Under the pieces are notes generated by a model, which did not search any database, was not told the origin of the DNA, and was given only the letters and a program-made list of their open reading frames with translations. 64,000 nt of DNA from Terebella lapidaria (taxonomy: Eukaryota > Annelida > Polychaeta > Terebellida > Terebellidae): the NCBI GenBank assembly GCA_949152475.1, contig OX424560.1, forward strand, positions 26,165,106-26,229,105. The letters are read 5' to 3'. The translations under genes were made by a program, and so were the position numbers. Of this stretch, positions 57,487-64,000 are shown piece after piece (the stretch's first letter is position 1; each line of letters begins with the position of its first letter).

Positions 57487-57731
57487 ACATGCGATTATAC
57501 TGGAATTAAATCGTCCAAGTGCCAACCAAAAGTGATCATTGTTTTGATGATCAGTTGTCAATACTAAATGTTTTGATCTTTTGAGATAATCAGTGAATAT
57601 ATTGATAGAGAATGAAGCACCATCGAGTATTTATGAAAACGTCAAAAATATGGAAATTACGGCAGCCATTACTGAAAATGCTATTGCCTGTAATATGTCG
57701 AGAACTAATCATCTGATCAACCTGATTGAGG

Positions 57732-57836
57732 TTTCAAAGCCTGGGGGTCGGATTCAGTGCATTTTTCCAAATGGCAGACTGGAAGTTTGCCCTCATCATG
57801 TGTTTCTTCAGAGCAGCTCGTGTTGGGGGTAATTTT
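57732..57836 (-). CDS. Probable C-terminal exon of the Academ-like gene
   Basis: On the minus strand this reads LPPTRAALKKHMMRANFQ, then SAIWKNAL, and ends at TGA (plus-strand tca at about 57735). The pattern LPPT...L..H..RAN(Y/F)Q.A.W is how proteins of this family end. It is short and the acceptor site is not certain. Confidence 0.6.
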
Positions 57837-57942
57837 TGAGACTGTTTGAAGAGGATTTATGCATGGTATGTATTAGGAAACGTCACAATGTTTATCATGT
57901 GTAAATGTGTTTGAGACTGTTAAGCACAATTAAACAAAATAA

Positions 57943-58365
57943 CTATACCTCAACATTTTTCATTTTGCAAAATGTGATGTAGCGTGCCTCGTTGACTTCT
58001 GTGGTATCAGCGCCATAAAGTGCACAGACAAAGCTCTCCAGCTCAGGTAGCAAATCATCTGGAAGTGGTACCGTGTCCCCCAGCTTTTTCATGGTCTCTC
58101 TCAGTGTCGTGCTCTTGTCAATAATATCGAGAGCTTTCCTCTTGCCTTTGAAGGCAAATGCACTGACAGTATCGCACCCTGTTACAGCATGTAAGCCAGG
58201 CAAAGCAGCACATATTGCTGGTCCAAATTTTTTGACGACCGATTTGATATCAACAAACTTGCTGTTTCTACCACTACCTGTCTCGACAAACAGTGATGCA
58301 GTTATGGCTGATTGACAACTGGTAGCAATTACTTGCACATCAGCATCTGGAGATCGTACGATGAT
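57943..58365 (-). CDS. XPG/PIN-like nuclease exon of the Academ-like gene
   Basis: The exon starts after a clear acceptor (ctttgcag, plus-strand ctgcaaag at 58366-58373) with IIVRSPDADVQVIA and contains LHAVTGCDTVSAFAFKGK, the acidic GCD signature of this nuclease-like family, then VNEARYITFC. The frame reaches a TAG at 57943, but gag|gtatag at about 57947 is a good splice donor, so translation probably passes to the exon at 57732-57836. The D-x-D and GCD acidic residues are intact. Confidence 0.75.
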   Translation of the reverse strand: MIVRSPDADVQVIATSCQSAITASLFVETGSGRNSKFVDIKSVVKKFGPAICAALPGLHAVTGCDTVSAFAFKGKRKALDIIDKSTTLRETMKKLGDTVPLPDDLLPELESFVCALYGADTTEVNEARYITFCKMKNVEV

Positions 58366-58439
58366 CTGCAAAGCAAGCCAAAGATAATATGTAACATTGC
58401 GAATGATGAACTGTTGTCATGAGGAAATAATGTAGGAAA

Positions 58440-58611
58440 TCTTACAAACAGAAGAAACAGCAAACATCACATAGTGTTGACAAAGGCACCTTTCTATGTC
58501 CTGACATTGAAGCATGTTGTGCATTCTGGTGGATCTGTTGTAGTGTCTACCTTCAATGACGCCTGGCACACTTCCCGAAGCAAGGACACCACTCTCTGTT
58601 AGGACATCTGC
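58440..58611 (-). pseudogene. Continuation of the Academ-like exon beyond the stop
   Basis: Same frame as the 637-residue part: ADVLTESGVLASGSVPGV, then HYNRSTRMHNMLQ. The conserved SG(V/I)xxxGS and HYNR phrases belong to this protein family. It runs to a stop at about 58420. A splice donor somewhere here should lead to the XPG-like exon, but I cannot fix it. Confidence 0.6.
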
Positions 58612-60525
58612 CTATCCAGCATCTCCGAATCGTTTTCCAAGAATTGAGAGATAGCAACATATCACATGAAAACATCCCAACCTCGGCACCACTCTGGAAA
58701 ATTCGTCAGGTCTCTGCCATATTATCTGCATTACCTTAGCGTAAATGGCCAGGTCACAAACTATTGGGCATTCAGTTTGACGGAGTTCTTCTGCCATCGC
58801 CAGTGACCTTTTTAGAAGAGTGTACACAGTGGACAGTTCTGTTGGACTGGCATCAATCGGTCTGATGTAACTCACTTGACTTTGTCTCTGTGCCTGTCCT
58901 CTTTGAAGCACTGCATTGAATGCTGTCCACCCTGGTACCTGCTGCGAACCCGGATCCACGGAGTTTCCAAACAGAGTTTCAGTCAGATCCAATCTTGCTA
59001 CTATCCATCCGAGATCAATTCGTTCACATACCTCAGAACAAGACATGTCAATGTTTTCAGGATTGATGGTCAACGTGCCTGGACCTCTTCTGGGCAGGGG
59101 ATTGAATGCGAGAAGTCCTGTTCCTGTTCCTGTTTCTTGCAGTGACCGTCTATGTCTTGAAGTGACTTGAGGTTCACTCGCAGATTGGTCATCATTAGTA
59201 GACGGTACATGGCCAATTTCACCTCGTTTTATTGGGACTTGTTTATCCTGAACTACAATTCCATTGGTGCAATGTGTTGTTCCCCGGCCGGACAATGTTT
59301 CTTCTCTCAAGTCGTTGTTATCCCAGCAGAAAGTTGCAAATGTATTTGGGATGCAGCTATCAGGCACACAGTTTGTTGACGCCACGATTTTTTCTGCCAT
59401 AGTTGTCTCGATTTCTTCACACTGCGTGTATGACAGACTGTGGCCCATTCTGTTCAGAACATTGATGGTCTCCACTACGCTGGATGTACTCCTGATCATC
59501 AATGGAAGTGCCACGTGTTTCTGGGTTTTAACTCTACCACGAGTAACAGCATGAATCATGTCTTGGCTGATAGACAAAATTTGTCGGTGGGGTGGTGTTG
59601 GTACATCTAGACGAGGAGTCTCAACATAATCCAGGCAGCTGTGAATGATGCACGCTAAGAAGTTGTACACTACGTCAGGGACAGGAATACGGTCTTCATG
59701 AAAATCTTGTGCTTGTATGGGATTGTAGATCGTAGATTTCACAATTAAGAGAACTGCCCGGATATGTTGAGCTGCATGATGCAATGTTGCCTGCAAGTTG
59801 ATATTGGAAGGCTTTTTGTTCTCGTCCCCGTCATCAGACTTCATTTCCAGGTTCGCCTTAGAGGACAGCATTGTGGCTTCTACGAACTTCCCAGTTGGTA
59901 TATTAGCACTGTAAATTATTTCTGGTGCATTCATACGACCAGGTCGCCAAAATGAAAGTCTGTCTCCGAAGTAGTTGAGCAAACGCTTTTTCAGCCTGTC
60001 GCTTTTGTACTGAAAAGTGCATGATTCTGCTAAGTTTTCACTGTTTTCCTGCAAAAAGTTGTTGAAAGCAGACTGGATGTCGTTCATCTGCAAGGTCTGG
60101 TGACCTTCAATCACTTTTTTTTCAACGTGTGATGCTACAGACTTGAATGCTGCGTCATAGATGGATTCGTCTTTTGAATTACCGATATGCTTGGTACTGG
60201 TATACCTGCGATAACATGTTCTGTGATAAGAAAACTCAGCACCCAAATGCAACTGCATGCAGCGTAGCGTGGCGAGCATTGATTCATCATGCCTGATTTC
60301 AGCTGCTGTCTCAACAGTTTTTGCGGCTTCTCCAGAGTTACAAATAGTGTGTGTCTCCAGAACTCTACTTTTTGCTTTAGTAGTGACATACTTTCTTGAT
60401 TGACAGAATATGCATGAATGTATATTCTTCAGAGGCAGGTTATTTCTTGTTGGACGTTTCGTTGGAACATCGGCGAAACACTCTGTCTTCCGCTTCAAAC
60501 AACGTGGAGGTCTGTTTGTTTCCAT
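58612..60525 (-). CDS. Academ-like transposase, large exon (ends at premature stop)
   Basis: A single frame of 637 residues starts METNRPPRCLKRK. CIFC (38-41) and YHRTCYRRYT (100-109) form an N-terminal zinc-binding module seen in a widespread family of invertebrate transposon proteins. The remainder is a long domain I recognise only by family resemblance (ending in FHVICCYLSILGKRFGDAG). Immediately after GDAG there is a TAG, yet the same frame continues in typical family style (ADVLTESGVLASGSVPGVIE, then HYNRS) to about 58550. The TAG is therefore most likely a nonsense mutation, not the natural end. The start Met has no upstream in-frame exon that I can see. Confidence 0.75.
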   Translation of the reverse strand: METNRPPRCLKRKTECFADVPTKRPTRNNLPLKNIHSCIFCQSRKYVTTKAKSRVLETHTICNSGEAAKTVETAAEIRHDESMLATLRCMQLHLGAEFSYHRTCYRRYTSTKHIGNSKDESIYDAAFKSVASHVEKKVIEGHQTLQMNDIQSAFNNFLQENSENLAESCTFQYKSDRLKKRLLNYFGDRLSFWRPGRMNAPEIIYSANIPTGKFVEATMLSSKANLEMKSDDGDENKKPSNINLQATLHHAAQHIRAVLLIVKSTIYNPIQAQDFHEDRIPVPDVVYNFLACIIHSCLDYVETPRLDVPTPPHRQILSISQDMIHAVTRGRVKTQKHVALPLMIRSTSSVVETINVLNRMGHSLSYTQCEEIETTMAEKIVASTNCVPDSCIPNTFATFCWDNNDLREETLSGRGTTHCTNGIVVQDKQVPIKRGEIGHVPSTNDDQSASEPQVTSRHRRSLQETGTGTGLLAFNPLPRRGPGTLTINPENIDMSCSEVCERIDLGWIVARLDLTETLFGNSVDPGSQQVPGWTAFNAVLQRGQAQRQSQVSYIRPIDASPTELSTVYTLLKRSLAMAEELRQTECPIVCDLAIYAKVMQIIWQRPDEFSRVVPRLGCFHVICCYLSILGKRFGDAG

Positions 60526-62259
60526 TTGTTAGGAATTATGAGTTCTGGAAAAATATTATTGATTGCAAATGAATCGATATTGGATGCAGTTTCGTCACCT
60601 TGCTTTTATGCACATTCATTGAAACAAACGATTGAGCGGTAAAAGACCCCCACCCCCCAAAACACATTTGTTTGGGATACTGTGTGACCATTTTGCGAAA
60701 TATCGAAACGAACATGTCATATTTGCCTTTTTTTGTATCAGAAATTGATAAACGAATGAATGAATGAATGGATGAATGGAAAACCGCTCATTGTGGATGA
60801 AAAACACTTTTCTATACACCGTATTGACCTTATCAGTAGTGCTGGTTGATCAGAGCACTAAGAATATACATATAGATATCGATACATGTACCGTGTAACA
60901 ATTGCCTAACAACTTTCATGAAGGCCTTCATATTACTGTGAATTGGTGCAGGAACCTAATGCAAAATAATCTAGTCTTATTCTGCGTTTAATAGCAAACA
61001 GTATACGGCATTCAGATTTTAGAAACCCGAGAAAAACCTTTGGCGATCTATACCGGTCATAAAAAAACATGGTTATGAACTTTCGTATGGGTTCGTCAGA
61101 GATATTCTTCTATACTGATACACATGTCCACATGAATCTCATTGTCAATTCCATCATATGTAGTAAACCAACCAACTACCATGCAGCACCCATAGGCCTA
61201 TAACAAGGCTATACACATGTCAAGAATTTCGAGCACACCAATGGCTCACTCACAATTCATTCATCGCCCTTCGTGACAGTCATGGGACGAAAGTACTTTT
61301 TGTCTACACAACCTTTCAATGGCCCATATTAATGTTTTTTTTTTTACTTGAATCATGATTTCAGACTTTTCAACAACGTGGTCTAAATACAAAAATTATG
61401 TTTGTTACTGGCAGGCCTATACCGTGTGCGAGTGAATGACGTTTACGGTAATATATATTCACAGAAAACCACATACGTATACCGTGTGCTACTAAACGCT
61501 TCTTCAGGCATTACCGTTAAGCAGTTAAGGTGACACGCTTGACACCGAAGTGGACATACTGGTTATATATAATACTTACATAGTGTACAGTGAACAGTCC
61601 ACTCGATGAAGATTTGGGCACAATCTTATGCGGAAATCCATTTTCCCGCTGACGCTGCGGTGCGATTTGGTGCAGAATGAGTTGCGGAGAAATTTGTTTA
61701 CTAGTATATCACCTTGAATAATTAATTGTCATAGACACTATAAACAATGGAAAATTACATAAATGTGTTGATAATTAAGGATAAAATATTCCCACGGCAA
61801 TTAGGGTTTACCCGGATTATTTTGATGGGCCTTGTCAACGCATAATGTAGCCCTGTAGCATTCCTAACCAGATACCTATAATAGGACTATCAGCTGATTG
61901 ATTTCATGTTTTTATTGAAGCTTTCAAGGCACTATTTTACCTAATGTTGCCATGAAAACTACCGGTATACAACATACACGAACTGGGCTTACACCTGTTT
62001 CAAATATAACCCACCCACATACATTATTAGCTGTGCCCTGATATGAAAAGGTTGGGACATACACCATGATTACAGTCAACAACTGAAAAACAATGACACC
62101 ATTTTCACATTTTATTGATATATGTTTCCATGGTAACGTGCGACTTGTGGTGTAATATTATATATATATCTAAAAAAAATCATGCCAACTGTAGAAAGCA
62201 ATCAATTCGACAAATTTATGCGATATTTACCAAATAGTATTTTTGAAACCGTATTCGGA
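60526..62259. other. Upstream non-coding part of the Academ-like element
   Basis: Between the start codon and the right inverted repeat I see no reading frame with a domain. It includes a short tandem gaatgaatgaatggatgaat at about 60755. It may hold the promoter or a non-coding first exon. Confidence 0.5.
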
Positions 62260-62845
62260 CCCTGCGAACATGGTATTATAACATTTGATTTGACATTACG
62301 TTTCCATGGAAACGGCTCGATATAATATGCCTATTTCATGGCTGGTCACGTAAATATTTCATACACATTGTGCTAGTATGATTACGACATAAAATAATAA
62401 TAAGTCACCACTTATTCACAACTTCTGCTGAAGCTGGTCTTTTTGTATGCATGATATATTTGTGTAATAATTTACTAATAATGGTGGTAACCATGGAAAC
62501 CATGAAAAGGGTAAATATCTTTGTCCGTGCTCATAAAATGAAAATAAACTCTATAAACATCAAACTGATGGAACATCATAAGCTTAGGCCAAATTTGTTA
62601 TGAAAAAAATTACTGTATTTGAAATGTTAAGTCATATTGCGGAAAAAATTGACAAACCACCAATTCAGAGCACAGGTCACGTGATCGGCGTTACCATGGT
62701 AACGTGCAATTTTATCTGAGTGAGAAGTATATTTTCGTAAACTAGCGTTCACTAGCTTTCCTCTGATACCAAATTCAGCATGCCGGCGGACCTGGGTAAC
62801 CAACTCCTAAAATAAGGGCCTTTTGTATAGTTGGCTCATGGACTA
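62260..62845. repeat. Right terminal inverted repeat of the Academ-like element
   Basis: Inverse of the left repeat. Counterpart sites are gtttccatggaaac (62300-62313), gtaaccatggaaac (62487-62500) and gttaccatggtaac (62690-62703), plus cacgtg near 62679. Between the sites the two arms have diverged noticeably, whereas two of the three sites are identical. Confidence 0.85.
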
Positions 62846-62848
62846 TGC

Positions 62849-63360
62849 CAATGTTTTTCATGTTGTCCCTACGATATTGAAGCAGAACCTAGTTTTTATA
62901 ATATAATATTATATTACTTTTTGGGGGAGCTTGTTGTCCGTCTCGGGTGGACAAGAGATAGTTTAATGTGCACTTGTAAATTGATAGTACAGAAGTTACT
63001 CTTGTCTACGGAACATTTACTTCAGTTTATTTAATGCAGATCATATCCATTTCTCCACCTACACACTCCCCATAACATTCCGACTCAGCCACTTTGTCGT
63101 TCTGTTCGCTATATCATGCCTACAAACATATCGGGAATTTTGTCCGTCCTAAATCCCTTACTTTTTGACGATTTATGAGAGCAAAATAATGAATTTTTTT
63201 AACCGGTTACAAACAGACTATTCCTCGTATATTCGATCGATCACAGGGCAACAAGATATAGAAACTGTGACAAATATTTTTTAAAAATATAGACCATCTT
63301 TCAAATTCGCAACCAAATTTCCTGAGCGTGAGATCCGCCATATATAATGTAAGTTAAATA
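62849..63360. other. Copy B final block
   Basis: Matches 12330-12843. A short plus-strand frame at 62831-63034 straddles the transposon end and is not a gene. Homology to copy A ends at 63360. Confidence 0.85.
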
Positions 63361-64000
63361 GGCATCAGGGACAAAACCGTGCATTACCTGAAATAAACTG
63401 CAAATTCTGTGGACAGAGACATCTCAAGAAAAAGGAAATGTGCTATGCATGGGGGAAGACGTGTAACAAATGTCATGCTGAAAACCACTTCTCCAACTGC
63501 TGTCCCCCAAACGTCAAGAAAAAACTCCATGCTGTTGCTGATCAAGATACAGACTCAGACAGTGAACTTGTTTGCGCGCTAGGCTCCACACTGCCTGTTG
63601 ATGATGCGGGACCCATCTATGCCGAGATGGAAGTACAAGGAGAAGACCTTGTCAAGTTCCAAGTGGATCCTGGAGCCACGGTGAATGTGATTCCTCAATG
63701 CTTCATCAAAAATGTGTTACTACAGCCATCCTCTACCAAGCTGGAAATGTACAACAAAAGGTGATCAAGACCCTTGGAAAATGTAGACTGTTTCTGAGAA
63801 ACACTGTGAACAGGAAAAAATACAATGTTGAGTTTCAAGTTGTGGAACAGAATCTAAACCCTCTCTTGTGCCGTAAAACAGCAGAACAGATGCAACTGGT
63901 CACTGTAAACTACAATAAAAAGCAGTTGCACAAAGTTGTTACTCAGTCATCAGAGCAGGAATCAACCTATGAATCGGTGTTTGATGCCAGTCCGCTAGGA
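63361..64000 (+). mobile_element. Gypsy-like gag-protease fragment, runs off the window
   Basis: Open from the junction: INCKFCGQRH...CNKCHAENHFSNCC is a double zinc-knuckle nucleocapsid of invertebrate Gypsy type. After an acidic linker comes VKFQVDPGATVNVIP, the aspartic protease active-site region. The catalytic triplet is DPG where DTG or DSG is usual. At about 63760 the frame shifts by one base; the next frame continues with VIKTLGKCRLFLRNT, a known follow-on of this protease family, to the window end. The 5' part of gag and any LTR are absent: copy B is joined directly to mid-gag at 63361. Decayed copy. Confidence 0.82.

Larger units (their letters stand above)
56909..62845 (-). mobile_element. 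Academ-like DNA transposon with ~580-bp terminal inverted repeats
   Basis: The element is 5937 bp. Ends tagtccatgagcc and ggctcatggacta are exact inverted repeats, flanked by tgc at 56906-56908 and 62846-62848, and copy A keeps the single tgc (12327-12329). The inverted repeats extend, imperfectly, over 56909-57486 and about 62260-62845. Inside, on the minus strand, is a multi-exon gene with an N-terminal Cys/His module and a TGCD-containing XPG-like part. A 3-bp duplication and an XPG-like nuclease fit the Academ superfamily; I am fairly but not fully sure of that name. The gene has an in-frame stop at 58612, so this copy is likely defective. Confidence 0.85.

Noticed and set aside
57593-57832. 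A 79-codon plus-strand frame within the Academ-like element
   Set aside because: The opposite strand encodes the family-typical C-terminal exon (LPPT...RANFQSAIW), which explains the open frame.

Overview
ORGANISM. This is eukaryotic, intron-bearing, AT-rich DNA packed with transposable elements. It contains alpha-1,3-fucosyltransferase (GT10) genes, a P-element/THAP9-like transposase, CR1/L2-like LINEs, Gypsy-like LTR fragments, a 5S-rRNA-derived SINE and a tRNA-derived SINE. The SINE body motif (agggatcttttaggtgtcag ... ggcctttg) and the AAGGTCA-rich TIR elements ending in GGACGACGGACG resemble repeats I associate with marine invertebrates, most likely a lophotrochozoan such as a mollusc. 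The species is not identifiable from the sequence alone. LAYOUT. Positions 1-12843 (copy A) recur almost base for base at 37767-63360 (copy B). The copies differ mainly by clean insertions. Copy B carries a 793-bp solo LTR (38549-39341), a gag-bearing LTR-element fragment (42757-45707), a 5.6-kb hAT element (48422-54032) and a 5.9-kb Academ-like element (56909-62845). Copy A carries a LINE fragment plus a SINE (4192-6028) and small non-autonomous elements (9860-10584, about 10606-10690). The interval between the copies (12844-37766) holds two intact-looking single-exon fucosyltransferase genes (15993-17558 and 29135-30652, minus strand) and a broken third copy (17766-18960). Their flanks are themselves duplicated. 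It also holds two P-element-like transposase remnants, two LINE remnants (one interrupted by at least three nested insertions) and Gypsy remnants. The window ends inside a Gypsy-like gag-protease region (63361-64000). HOW IT WORKS TOGETHER. The only probable host genes are the fucosyltransferases, type II Golgi enzymes that add fucose to glycans. Everything else I can identify is mobile DNA. The hAT element is the most unusual object. Between perfect 11-bp terminal inverted repeats and a 5-bp target duplication, with the empty site preserved in copy A, it holds a PHD-finger reading frame and an eight-exon gene. Frame-preserving GT-AG introns in that gene join an OTU-type cysteine protease to a hAT transposase. 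The Academ-like element has about 580-bp terminal inverted repeats, each with three RFX/X-box-like palindromes, and a multi-exon transposase/XPG-like gene disabled by an in-frame stop. The A/B arrangement is either a recent segmental duplication or two haplotypes of a highly heterozygous genome assembled in tandem; sequence alone does not decide.
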